Source: Alphaproteobacteria bacterium (lineage in GTDB: Bacteria > Pseudomonadota > Alphaproteobacteria > UBA9219). From it: DNA of 6,340 nt. Shown here piece by piece: positions 1-6,256 of this stretch; within the stretch, counting starts at the first letter, position 1, and every line of letters starts with the position of its first letter. A program made the position numbers and the translations under genes. Below the pieces are notes generated by a model. The model was given only the letters and a program-made list of their open reading frames with translations, searched no databases and had not been told where the DNA came from. Where the stretch lies: the NCBI GenBank assembly GCA_028865155.1, contig JAGWKW010000077.1, positions 1 to 6,340 of the forward strand, read 5' to 3'.

Positions 1-1
1 C

Positions 2-880
2 CTCCTTTACCTGCCGCTTTACGTCGCGATGGAGCAGGGGCTGTTCGCCAAGCGCGGGCTCGACGTTCATCTTGTCTTTGCGGGCAATGACGATCAGATT
101 TTCGCCGCCGTGATGAGCGGCGCGGCGCAGTTCGGCATTGGCGATCCGGTCTTCACCGCGATCTCGCACGACAAAGGCGGCCCCGGCAAGGTCGTCGCGA
201 TGATGATCACAAAACTGGGGCTTGGCGGCGTGACCAACGAAGCCAAAGTGCCGCAGATCACGTCTCTGAAACAGCTCGACGGGTTGCGCGTCAGCTCGTT
301 CGCCGCGCCTTCGACGACCTATACGTTACTCAGCGAAATCAAAAAACAAAACCATCTGAAAAACATGCAGATCGTGCAGGCGCCGTTCGGCGGGCAAATC
401 GCGACTCTGGAGGCGGGCAAAGCCGACATCGCGACCGATATCGAACCGAGCGTCTCGATTGCTGAAAACAAAGGCTACCGCGTCGTGTTCGATCTCGGCA
501 AATGGACGCAGGCGCAGGCGATCACCGGTGTTACGACGATGGAAGGCACAATCAAGGCGCATCCGAAGCTGGTGCAGAAGGTCGTCGACGCGATCCAGGA
601 AGCTATCGATTTGATGTATGCCAAGCCGGCCATTTGCTACAAAGTCGGACAGAAAATTTACCCGAACCTTCCGGCCAAAGTCGTCCATGCCGCCGTTAAC
701 CGGATGCTGCGCGAGGACATGTATCCGCATTCGGTCGTCGTGACCGATGCTTTGTGGCAGCGTACGCTTAAAACCCGGCTTGAAAACGGCGACCTGAAAA
801 AACCGCAATCGACCGGCGTTGCGGTTGATAACCGTTTTGCCGTGCAAGCGCAAAAAGACCTGAACAAGGCAGAAAAATGA
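2..880 (+). CDS. ABC transporter substrate-binding protein, NMT1/SsuA-like (5' partial)
   Basis: This is the periplasmic solute-binding component of a NitT/TauT-type ABC importer, which captures a small organic or inorganic solute and delivers it to the permease. The reading frame is open from base 2, and the codons before the first ATG (position 29) encode LLYLPLYVA. That runs into MEQGLFAKRGLDV, the conserved opening of the mature NMT1-like domain, so the ATG at 29 is internal and the true start with its signal peptide lies left of the window. About 292 residues are visible against the usual 320-350. Other family features are a GAAQFGIGDP segment (the test for the apo binding pocket region), a SLKQLDGLRV segment, and an EAGKADIATDIEPS segment. 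The stop overlaps the ATPase start by ATGA. The substrate is not decidable: nitrate, sulfonate, taurine and thiamine-pyrimidine binders all share this fold. Confidence 0.93.
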   Translation, partial: LLYLPLYVAMEQGLFAKRGLDVHLVFAGNDDQIFAAVMSGAAQFGIGDPVFTAISHDKGGPGKVVAMMITKLGLGGVTNEAKVPQITSLKQLDGLRVSSFAAPSTTYTLLSEIKKQNHLKNMQIVQAPFGGQIATLEAGKADIATDIEPSVSIAENKGYRVVFDLGKWTQAQAITGVTTMEGTIKAHPKLVQKVVDAIQEAIDLMYAKPAICYKVGQKIYPNLPAKVVHAAVNRMLREDMYPHSVVVTDALWQRTLKTRLENGDLKKPQSTGVAVDNRFAVQAQKDLNKAEK

Positions 881-1629
881 CGCCGCTTCTAAGCGCGCAC
901 AGAATCGAAAAATCTTTCATCAAGCCGGACGGCGGCAAGCTCGCGGTGCTGGACGGCATCGGCCTTGATCTGTTCGCGGGCGAGATCGTCTGCCTGCTCG
1001 GCGCAAGCGGGTGCGGCAAGACGACGCTGTTGCGCATCTTGTCCGGCCTCGATACGCCAGACGCAGGCAGCATAGACTCTGCCATAGCGCGGCCGGGGCC
1101 GCAGATCGGCGCTTTCTCGCAAAACGACTTGCTGCTGCCGTGGCGCACCACCGCCGCCAATGTCGCGCTTGGCATGGAACTGACCGGCCACGGCACAAAG
1201 CAGGCGCGGCAGGCGGCCATGGACGCGCTGCAACAGGTCGGGCTTGGCGGCTTCGAAACCCATTACCCGGCGCAGCTTTCGGGCGGAATGCAGCAACGCG
1301 TCCTGCTCGCGCGCATCATGGCCTTGCGCCCCAAGCTTCTTTTTCTCGACGAGCCGATGAGCAATCTCGACGTTCTCGCGCGGCGCGATCTCGCGACGCT
1401 GGTCAAAAACTATGTGCGCGAGGAAGAAGCGGCGGCCCTCGTCGTCACCCATTCGGTCGAGGAAGCCTGTTTCCTTGCCGACCGCATTCTGTTCGTCACG
1501 CGCCCGCCCGCGCGCCTGTCGGGCGAAATTCGCCTCGCCGACGATAAAGCAGACGGCATTCTCGCGCGCGGCGAGGCGATGGATGCGGTCATGCGCGAAT
1601 TATGGCGCACGCTGGGGGCGGCGGCATGA
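877..1629 (+). CDS. ABC transporter ATP-binding protein, NitT/TauT (SsuB/TauB-like) family
   Basis: This is the cytoplasmic ATPase that powers the importer. All motifs of a working nucleotide-binding domain are visible in the 250-residue product: Walker A GASGCGKTT at 42-50, Q-loop Gln82 followed by NDLLLPW (typical of the SsuB/TauB group), signature LSGGM at 134-138 followed by QQR, Walker B LLFLDEP at 154-160 with catalytic Glu159, D-loop SNLD at 162-165, and switch His192 in VVTHSVEEA. The length is normal for the family, and there is no extra C-terminal regulatory domain. The ATG at 877 overlaps the preceding stop (ATGA) and has only a weak upstream purine stretch, so translation is probably coupled to the binding protein. 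The stop overlaps the permease start in the same way. Function as an ABC importer ATPase is very likely; the substrate is unknown. Confidence 0.97.
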   Translation: MTPLLSAHRIEKSFIKPDGGKLAVLDGIGLDLFAGEIVCLLGASGCGKTTLLRILSGLDTPDAGSIDSAIARPGPQIGAFSQNDLLLPWRTTAANVALGMELTGHGTKQARQAAMDALQQVGLGGFETHYPAQLSGGMQQRVLLARIMALRPKLLFLDEPMSNLDVLARRDLATLVKNYVREEEAAALVVTHSVEEACFLADRILFVTRPPARLSGEIRLADDKADGILARGEAMDAVMRELWRTLGAAA

Positions 1630-2378
1630 CAAAGAAATTCAAAAACATTTTCCTTGCCGTCCTGCCTGCGCTGTTTTTCCTCGGCGCATGGCAATGGTTC
1701 GTTCACGGCAACCAAAGGCTTGAATTCCTGTTCGCCTCGCCGTCGCTCGTTGCGCAGGCCGCATGGGCCGAATTTGGCCACGCCACCATCTGGAACGATA
1801 TTTTCGTGACGCTGGGCGAAGCCGCGCTGGGCCTTCTGTCCGGCACCATTCTCGGAACCGTCGCCGGGCTTTTGCTGTGGGGCAACGGAAAAATCGACAA
1901 AATCACGCGGCCCTACATCGTTTTCTTCGGCTCGATCCCCATTTTCGCGCTCGCTCCGATGACAATCATCTGGTTCGGCATCGGCCTGGCCTCAAAGGTC
2001 GTGATGGCCGGTTTCGCCGTCTTTTTCATTTCGCTGCTTCAGGCATACGAAGGCGCGCATGCCGTGGCGCGGCAATATTTCGGCTTCGCGCGCAGCATCG
2101 CCGCACCGAACGCGCGCGTGGTATGGAAAATCGTCGTGCCCGGCGCAATCGACTGGGTGATTGCCGGATACAAAATGAATGTCGGCGCAGCTCTTGTCGG
2201 CGCCTTCATCGGCGAATTTGTAAGTTCCGAAGCCGGACTCGGCTATTACATATTGAAAGCCAGCGCGCTTTACGATGTGCCGCGCGTGTTGTTCGGCATC
2301 CTGCTCATCTCGCTGCTTGGCATCGCCATGACCTCGGCCGCATGGCTTTTGCAGGCGTGGCGCAAAACGGGTTCTTAG
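1626..2378 (+). CDS. ABC transporter permease, NitT/TauT (SsuC/TauC-like) family
   Basis: This is the inner-membrane pore subunit of the importer. I chose the ATG at 1626 because it makes an ATGA overlap with the ATPase stop, as in the preceding junction; the in-frame ATG at 1602 would add eight glycine-rich residues inside the ATPase gene. The 250-residue product has hydrophobic segments at about 7-26, 62-86, 97-119, 122-140, 172-197 and 221-244, the six expected for this BPD-transport family. The cytoplasmic EAA loop, which docks onto the ATPase, lies at about 154-185 (FARSIAAPNARVVWKIVVPG). The glycine normally found in the LGAS part of this loop is replaced by alanine (Ala159), and Ser/Thr by Pro161. 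The gene ends the operon, and its TAG overlaps the stop of the convergent glycosyltransferase. No terminator hairpin is visible at the junction. Confidence 0.95.
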   Translation: MTKKFKNIFLAVLPALFFLGAWQWFVHGNQRLEFLFASPSLVAQAAWAEFGHATIWNDIFVTLGEAALGLLSGTILGTVAGLLLWGNGKIDKITRPYIVFFGSIPIFALAPMTIIWFGIGLASKVVMAGFAVFFISLLQAYEGAHAVARQYFGFARSIAAPNARVVWKIVVPGAIDWVIAGYKMNVGAALVGAFIGEFVSSEAGLGYYILKASALYDVPRVLFGILLISLLGIAMTSAAWLLQAWRKTGS

Positions 2379-3607
2379 GCGACCTTGGTGGCATCATGCG
2401 CTGCCGTGCCGCGCACGGACGGAAACATCAGCCCTTCATAGACTTCCATCATGCCGTTGAACCAGTCGGCCTGCGGGAAATGATCCTCGACGAAAGTGCG
2501 CGTATTTTCGGCAAGATTGACGCGCGCGTCGGTGCCGAGCCGCGCGGCGTCGCGCAGCGCCTTGGCCAGGAGCACGGGGTCGTCCGGCGGGATCATCCAC
2601 GCGGTTTCACCCTTGACCGCAAGTTCTTCGTTCGCGCCGACCGTGGTGGCGATGACCGGCCTGCCCAAAGCTTGCGCGCCGAGCATTTCCATATTCTGGC
2701 CGCGCACGACGCTGTTGGGCGCGACCACGACATTGGCGAGCCAGAACGCCGCCGGCCAGTCGGGGCAGCTTTCGGGAACGATGACTTTGCCGTTGAGTTC
2801 GAGCCTGGTCACGCTGCCCTCGATCTCTTCGCGCATGCCGCGCGCATGGCGGTCGCTGCCGACCATGATCGCGTAAAGCTTTTCTTCCTTGATCTTCGCC
2901 ATCGCCTGCAAGAAAAGCGCATGGCCCATGCCGGGTTCGAGCGGCATCGGCACCAGAACGACGATGCCCTGTTCGGGCAGGCGCCACAGGCGGCTCAAAT
3001 TATGCAAACGCTCGGCGCTGATCGCGGCCGGGTTGTAGCTTTGCAGATCGACCCCAGGGGCGACCCGTGCCACAAGCGCGGGATTGATGCGGAACGTGCC
3101 GGTCAAATGCTGCGCCATGGTTTCGGTCGGCACGCGCACGGTGCAGGAACTCTGCGCGACCAATGTCATAAGCCGGTGGGTGGCGGGCGTATCGGGCAAA
3201 GGCTGGGTCAGATCGACGACCAGGGGCAGGCGATGCAACCGGCTCAGGCGGCAGCCGACTTCGACGGTTTCGATGCCGTGGGCATGAACCAAAGCCGGGC
3301 GCTCGCGCTGCACCAGCGTCTCCAGATGCACGCGGTTGCGCCAGCTCGAAAACATTCCGCGCTGGTCGAGCGGCATACGGATATGTTTGACCGCGGCGCG
3401 CTCGGCCTCGATAACCAAAGCGCCGCCGCTCGACGCGATCAGCGCGCGCCAGCCCAAACGCTGCGTCAGGACGGCCAGCGTCACCGTCTCGCGCGCCGGG
3501 TCGCCATAGTTCAGGTCGGCGCACAGATGCACGACCCCCGTGCGGTTGCTGCGCCGCGGCGCGGTGTTGAGGAATGGCTGGGTCGTGCTAGAACTGTAAC
3601 TGTTCAT
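2375..3607 (-). CDS. GT4-like glycosyltransferase with degenerate donor-binding site
   Basis: The 410-residue product has the two-domain GT-B layout of glycosyltransferase family 4, whose members usually transfer a sugar from a nucleotide-sugar to lipopolysaccharide, capsule or lipid acceptors. Visible landmarks are the acceptor-side domain with LVHAHG at 106-111, the linker VAPGVDL at 182-188, the Rossmann strand of the donor domain at 214-222, and GAQALGRPVIAT at 310-321 followed by ETAWMIPPDDP. No signal peptide or membrane segment is seen, so it is probably cytoplasmic. The key oddity is that the usual R-x4-K pair is Pro222/Met227 and the E-x7-E pair is Arg302/Gly310, so all four donor-contacting residues appear lost. 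It could be an enzyme with a changed donor site or a non-catalytic homologue. The first 24 residues are Ser/Thr/Asn-rich and poorly conserved in style; ATG 3607 is the only clear start, with a weak GAAGAAG ribosome site before it. Confidence 0.9.
   Translation of the reverse strand: MNSYSSSTTQPFLNTAPRRSNRTGVVHLCADLNYGDPARETVTLAVLTQRLGWRALIASSGGALVIEAERAAVKHIRMPLDQRGMFSSWRNRVHLETLVQRERPALVHAHGIETVEVGCRLSRLHRLPLVVDLTQPLPDTPATHRLMTLVAQSSCTVRVPTETMAQHLTGTFRINPALVARVAPGVDLQSYNPAAISAERLHNLSRLWRLPEQGIVVLVPMPLEPGMGHALFLQAMAKIKEEKLYAIMVGSDRHARGMREEIEGSVTRLELNGKVIVPESCPDWPAAFWLANVVVAPNSVVRGQNMEMLGAQALGRPVIATTVGANEELAVKGETAWMIPPDDPVLLAKALRDAARLGTDARVNLAENTRTFVEDHFPQADWFNGMMEVYEGLMFPSVRGTAAHDATKVA
3567..3594 (+). 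promoter_or_regulatory. Candidate promoter for the alpha/beta hydrolase gene
   Basis: TTGAGG (3567-3572) and TAGAAC (3589-3594) are separated by 16 bases and match the sigma-70 hexamers at 4 of 6 positions each. They would give a leader of about 30 bases before the ATG at 3633. The site lies inside the start of the oppositely oriented glycosyltransferase gene, which is forced by the 25-bp gap. Matches this weak occur by chance, so this is only a suggestion. Confidence 0.25.
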
Positions 3608-3618
3608 CGCTTCTTCGC

Positions 3619-3631
3619 TATAAGGATTATA
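3619..3631. promoter_or_regulatory. TATAA-GGA-TTATA palindrome with ribosome site (+) and -10-like box (-)
   Basis: A perfect 5-bp inverted repeat (TATAA 3619-3623, TTATA 3627-3631) surrounds GGA in the 25-bp gap between the divergent starts at 3607 and 3633. On the plus strand it contains the AAGGA ribosome site (3622-3626), six bases before the hydrolase ATG. On the minus strand bases 3631 to 3626 read TATAAT, a perfect -10 hexamer for the glycosyltransferase, which would give a leader of only about 12 bases. No good -35 hexamer is found 16-18 bases upstream of it. Confidence 0.45.
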
Positions 3632-3632
3632 A

Positions 3633-4355
3633 ATGCCCGTCGAGTTTCTGAGTGTAGCGGATAGACGCCTCGCATATCAACGTCAAGTTGGCCGCGCCGG
3701 CCTTGTGTTTTTAGGCGGTTACGCGTCCGATATGGACGGAACCAAGGCGACCTGTCTTGCCGAACGCTGCGCGGAGGCGGGAATCGCCTGCCTTAGATTC
3801 GATTATCGCGGGTGTGGGCAATCTTCCGGCAATTTCACCGACGGCACCATCGGCGCGTGGCGCGACGATTCGCTGGCCGTCTTCGACGCGCTGACCGAAG
3901 GGCCGCAAATCGTCGTCGGCTCCTCGATGGGCGGATGGCTCGGCTTGCTTTTGGCGCAGGCACGCCCCGAACGCGTCAAGGCGTTCGTCGGCGTCGCCGC
4001 CGCGCCGGATTTTACGGAAGATCTGGTTTGGGACAAATTGACGGATGCGCAGCGCGAAACCTTGAAGCGCGACGGCGAAATCCGCGAGGAAGGCGGCCAT
4101 GCGCCAATGACGCTGAAGCTGATCGAGGAGGCGCGGCGGCATTTGATTTTGCGCACCCCGTTCGCGCTGCCCTGCCCGGCGCGGCTTCTGCAAGGCATGA
4201 AGGATACCGAAGTGCCGTGGGATTACGCCTTGCGCATCGCGCAGCATATCGCACAGGATGACGCGCGCGTGACGCTGGTCAAAAACGGCGACCATCGCCT
4301 CAGCGCGCCCGAAGACCTCGCGCTGTTATGGGGGGCGGTCTCGGAATTTTTATAA
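3633..4355 (+). CDS. Alpha/beta hydrolase, ABHD10-like (acyl-thioesterase/esterase)
   Basis: This is a compact 240-residue serine hydrolase with a complete catalytic triad. Ser98 lies in the nucleophile elbow GSSMGGW (96-102), Asp191 in QGMKDTEVPW and His221 in NGDHRLS. The oxyanion-side segment LGGYASDMDGTKA (27-39) and LRFDYRGCGQSSG (54-66) precede the nucleophile in the usual order. The FLGGxxSDMxGTKA, DYxGxGxSxG and GDHRxS pattern resembles human ABHD10, a mitochondrial enzyme described as an S-depalmitoylase and acyl-glucuronide esterase; that specificity should not be assumed here. There is no signal peptide, so it is probably cytoplasmic. AAGGA at 3622-3626 is a good ribosome site for ATG 3633. 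The gene is single: it diverges from the glycosyltransferase and runs into the GST gene, leaving 2 bp between the stops. Confidence 0.93.
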   Translation: MPVEFLSVADRRLAYQRQVGRAGLVFLGGYASDMDGTKATCLAERCAEAGIACLRFDYRGCGQSSGNFTDGTIGAWRDDSLAVFDALTEGPQIVVGSSMGGWLGLLLAQARPERVKAFVGVAAAPDFTEDLVWDKLTDAQRETLKRDGEIREEGGHAPMTLKLIEEARRHLILRTPFALPCPARLLQGMKDTEVPWDYALRIAQHIAQDDARVTLVKNGDHRLSAPEDLALLWGAVSEFL

Positions 4356-4357
4356 AC

Positions 4358-4981
4358 TTACGCTGCCGCCTTATATTCCACGCGCTCGTCGGCCAAAGCC
4401 TTTTGATAGGCAGGCCGCGAACTGATCTCTTTCAGCAGTCGCTTCGTGTTGGGGCCCAGATGGATGGGTTTCGGCACATTGCCCGACCAGTTGGCGATGA
4501 CGGTCAGAAGAATGTCGGCGATCGTTACCTTGTCGCCGCATATATAAGGATGTTCGGCGAGCCGGTGTTCGACCTCGCTCCAGAGATCGTTGATGTTTGT
4601 GGCGGCCGCATCCATCAATGTGCCCTCGGTCACGCCGCCGCGTTTAAGAAAGAACACACGCGCATAAGCCGGATGCAGGGTCGAGTTTGCGAACATAAGC
4701 CATTCGATGGCCGCGTCGCGTTCGGGTCCGCTTTTCGGTAATAAAGGGCTGTCATGCTTTTCAAGCACATGGATCAAAATGGCAGCGCCTTCGCGCAGGA
4801 CACGTCCATCCTCGACGAGCGTCGGCACATGGCCGCGCGGATTGATTGCCAGATATTCGGCCGAACGGTTTTGGCGGGCCGCAAAACTGATCTCTTCGAG
4901 TTCGACCTCCTGTCCGCATTCGTTAAGTGCGATGTGGATACCCATCGAGCAGGCGCCGGGCGAGTAATACAGTTTGTACAT
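4358..4981 (-). CDS. Glutathione S-transferase, beta-class-like
   Basis: The 207-residue product has an N-terminal thioredoxin-like domain (about 1-78) and a helical C-terminal domain (about 87-200). YYSPGACS at 5-12 matches the beta-class pattern, with Cys11 at the place of the glutathione-binding cysteine of Proteus GST. NPRGHVPTL at 47-55 carries the cis-proline Pro53. REGAA at 63-67 is the gamma-glutamyl-binding loop, although the usual Glu-Ser pair is Glu64-Gly65. LHPAY at 102-106 matches the LHxxY/VHxGY histidine position, and GDKVTIAD at 149-156 holds the N-capping box Thr153-x-x-Asp156. Such cytosolic enzymes conjugate or reduce electrophiles and disulfides with glutathione. The start at 4981 is fixed by a strong AGGAGG ribosome site. 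The promoter should lie in 4993-5110; a TAATAT box (5014-5019, minus) is possible but has no convincing -35. Confidence 0.95.
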   Translation of the reverse strand: MYKLYYSPGACSMGIHIALNECGQEVELEEISFAARQNRSAEYLAINPRGHVPTLVEDGRVLREGAAILIHVLEKHDSPLLPKSGPERDAAIEWLMFANSTLHPAYARVFFLKRGGVTEGTLMDAAATNINDLWSEVEHRLAEHPYICGDKVTIADILLTVIANWSGNVPKPIHLGPNTKRLLKEISSRPAYQKALADERVEYKAAA

Positions 4982-4986
4982 GGAAA

Positions 4987-4992
4987 CCTCCT
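4987..4992 (-). promoter_or_regulatory. Strong ribosome binding site of the GST gene
   Basis: AGGAGG on the minus strand lies five bases before the ATG at 4981. It is the only full-length Shine-Dalgarno core among the genes here and fixes this start. Confidence 0.85.
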
Positions 4993-5071
4993 GAAAAACG
5001 GAAAGTGGTTTCTATATTAACCGCTTGAGTCGTTTGTAGACAGGCAAATCGACCACAAATTTACCATTTTT

Positions 5072-5100
5072 TTGCGTTCATTATTGAATCGTAGTAATAA
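5072..5100 (+). promoter_or_regulatory. Candidate promoter of the lipoprotein-regulator pair
   Basis: TTGCGT (5072-5077) and TAATAA (5095-5100) are spaced by 17 bases in the AT-rich part of the divergent region, with about 25 bases of leader to the ATG at 5131. The -35 matches only in its TTG half. The -10 forms the right arm of a TTATT/AATAA inverted repeat (5081-5085 and 5096-5100), and an ATAA-G-TTAT palindrome follows at 5097-5105. This is where a repressor could act, but AT-rich repeats this short are common by chance. Confidence 0.4.
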
Positions 5101-5117
5101 GTTATCTCTTCCTAAAC

Positions 5118-5123
5118 AAGGAG
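5118..5123 (+). promoter_or_regulatory. Ribosome binding site of the lipoprotein gene
   Basis: AAGGAG lies seven bases before the ATG at 5131, a near-ideal site and spacing that fixes the start of this small gene. Confidence 0.8.
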
Positions 5124-5130
5124 AACGCCC

Positions 5131-5376
5131 ATGCTCCAAGGCAAACAATTTCTGCAAAAAACTGTTCTGGTCATCGGCTTGCTCGCGTTGGCAGGATGCG
5201 CCGACATGAATTCGCAGCAGCAGCGCATGGTTTCCGGCGGCGCAGCCGGCGCCGCGGTCGGTGCGGTCGGTACCGTTCTTACCGGCGGTTGCGTTGCATG
5301 CGGCGCGGCGATTGGCGGCGCAGTCGGCACAGCCGGCGGCTATGTGATGGATAAAATTGACAAGAACAGCAAATAA
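5131..5376 (+). CDS. Small OsmB-like glycine-zipper lipoprotein
   Basis: The product is 81 residues, close to the 72 of E. coli OsmB. Lys5 and Lys10 precede a hydrophobic stretch (11-21) and a clear lipobox LAGC (20-23), so signal peptidase II should leave lipidated Cys23. The next residue is Ala24, not Asp, which by the Lol rule favours the outer membrane. After a short polar linker (NSQQQR) comes a glycine-zipper segment at 36-70 made of two GxxxG-rich hydrophobic halves, ending in a lysine/aspartate tail. Such domains can insert into or span the membrane; the function of the family is poorly defined and often stress-linked. Unusually, a CVAC motif (Cys54, Cys57) sits at the turn between the halves, where OsmB has a short polar loop. 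The 3' end overlaps the regulator gene by 20 bp. Confidence 0.88.
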   Translation: MLQGKQFLQKTVLVIGLLALAGCADMNSQQQRMVSGGAAGAAVGAVGTVLTGGCVACGAAIGGAVGTAGGYVMDKIDKNSK

Positions 5377-6256
5377 CGCCGCCGTTCCTATCGAACTCAA
5401 TGCCGTTATCGTCGCGGTCGCGGACGGCGAACCTTATCTTCTGACCGGCGAAGGGCAGGGTCTGCCGTCAGGCCCGTTCGAAAGCGGGCATCGCACGCTC
5501 GAACAAGGTTTGCGTGCATGGGCGCGGCGCAAGGGTGCGCGCAACCTCGGCTATGTCGAACAGCTTTATACCTTTGCCGATGTGGGGCGCACATCCGCTG
5601 GGTGCCGGTCGGTCTCCATCGGCTATCTCGCGCTTGTCCATGACGGCGACGAGGCTTTGGGTACGACCTGGTCGCCCTGGTACAAGCACTTGCCATGGGA
5701 AGACCATCGCGACGGCAAGCCGCGTATCATCGCGCAAAGCATTATGCCTGCACTGGCGGCATGGAAGAATAAAGCGTCCGGTGCCGCGGAGAAACGTGCG
5801 CGTGCCGAAAGGATCGGCATCGCCTTCCCGTCCGATGTGCGGCAATGGAACGATGAGCTTGTTTTGCAGCGTTATGAATTGCTGTGGGAGGCGGGGCTGG
5901 TGGCAGAAGCGGGCCGCGCGAAAAACGGCCTCGGCCTTCCGATGCCCTACGATCATCGCCGCATTCTGGCGACCGCAATGGCGCGGCTGCGCGCCAAGAT
6001 CAAATACCGCCCGGTCGTGTTCGAACTTCTGCCGCCGCAATTCACATTATTGCAGTTACAGACCACGGTCGAAGCGCTTGCGGGATTGCGGCTGCACAAA
6101 CAGAATTTTCGCCGCCTCGTCGAAACCCAAAGGCTGGTCGAAGAAACCGGCGCCGTCACGCGCGGCGCGTCGGGCCGCCCGGCCAAGCTGTTTTCGTTTC
6201 GCCGAAAAGTCCTTCAGGAACGCGCGGCGGCGGGTACGAAATTGCCGCGTTCGTAA
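5357..6256 (+). CDS. nadQ: NrtR-like Nudix-related NAD regulator (NadQ type)
   Basis: The 299-residue product joins a Nudix-like ligand domain (about 12-150) to a C-terminal winged helix (about 225-285). YVEQLYTFADVGR (66-78) and VSIGYLALV (86-94) match the NrtR/ADP-ribose-pyrophosphatase-like fold. The Nudix catalytic box is gone: the REExxE-EExG part is replaced by a segment around RAWARRKG (53-60), so it should bind but not hydrolyse its ligand. The C-terminal KQNFRRLV, VEETG and GRPAKLFSF pattern is the NrtR-type DNA-binding domain. From memory, this alphaproteobacterial group (COG4111) is called NadQ and is predicted to regulate NAD synthesis genes. The start is TTG at 5357, inside the lipoprotein gene; an in-frame stop lies just upstream at 5345-5347, and no in-frame ATG or GTG exists before the conserved NAVIVAV strand. 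The symbol is less certain than the family. Confidence 0.87.
   Translation: MTRTANNAAVPIELNAVIVAVADGEPYLLTGEGQGLPSGPFESGHRTLEQGLRAWARRKGARNLGYVEQLYTFADVGRTSAGCRSVSIGYLALVHDGDEALGTTWSPWYKHLPWEDHRDGKPRIIAQSIMPALAAWKNKASGAAEKRARAERIGIAFPSDVRQWNDELVLQRYELLWEAGLVAEAGRAKNGLGLPMPYDHRRILATAMARLRAKIKYRPVVFELLPPQFTLLQLQTTVEALAGLRLHKQNFRRLVETQRLVEETGAVTRGASGRPAKLFSFRRKVLQERAAAGTKLPRS

Noticed and set aside
1602..1625. Earlier in-frame ATG for the permease.
   Set aside because: It adds only eight residues (MAHAGGGG) inside the ATPase gene, while the ATG at 1626 repeats the ATGA coupling seen at the previous junction.
3592..3603. Tandem AACTGT repeat at the start of the glycosyltransferase gene.
   Set aside because: Two copies of six bases encoding part of a Ser/Tyr-rich N-terminus; too short to be meaningful.
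1763..3664. A 633-codon open frame on the plus strand across the permease and opposite the glycosyltransferase.
   Set aside because: It is Arg/His/Ala-rich with no recognisable domain, overlaps two well-supported genes, and is the expected shadow of GC-rich codon use.
3711..4295. A 194-codon open frame opposite the hydrolase.
   Set aside because: It is low-complexity, Arg-rich and lies wholly antisense to a gene with a complete catalytic triad.
4334..4370. GGCGG/CCGCC pair across the hydrolase-GST junction as a terminator.
   Set aside because: The loop would be 27 bases and no T-run follows on either strand; the inner TATAA/TTATA pair is too weak.
5357..6256. An active Nudix hydrolase.
   Set aside because: The catalytic Nudix box is absent and the C-terminus is a winged helix of NrtR type, so a regulator fits better.
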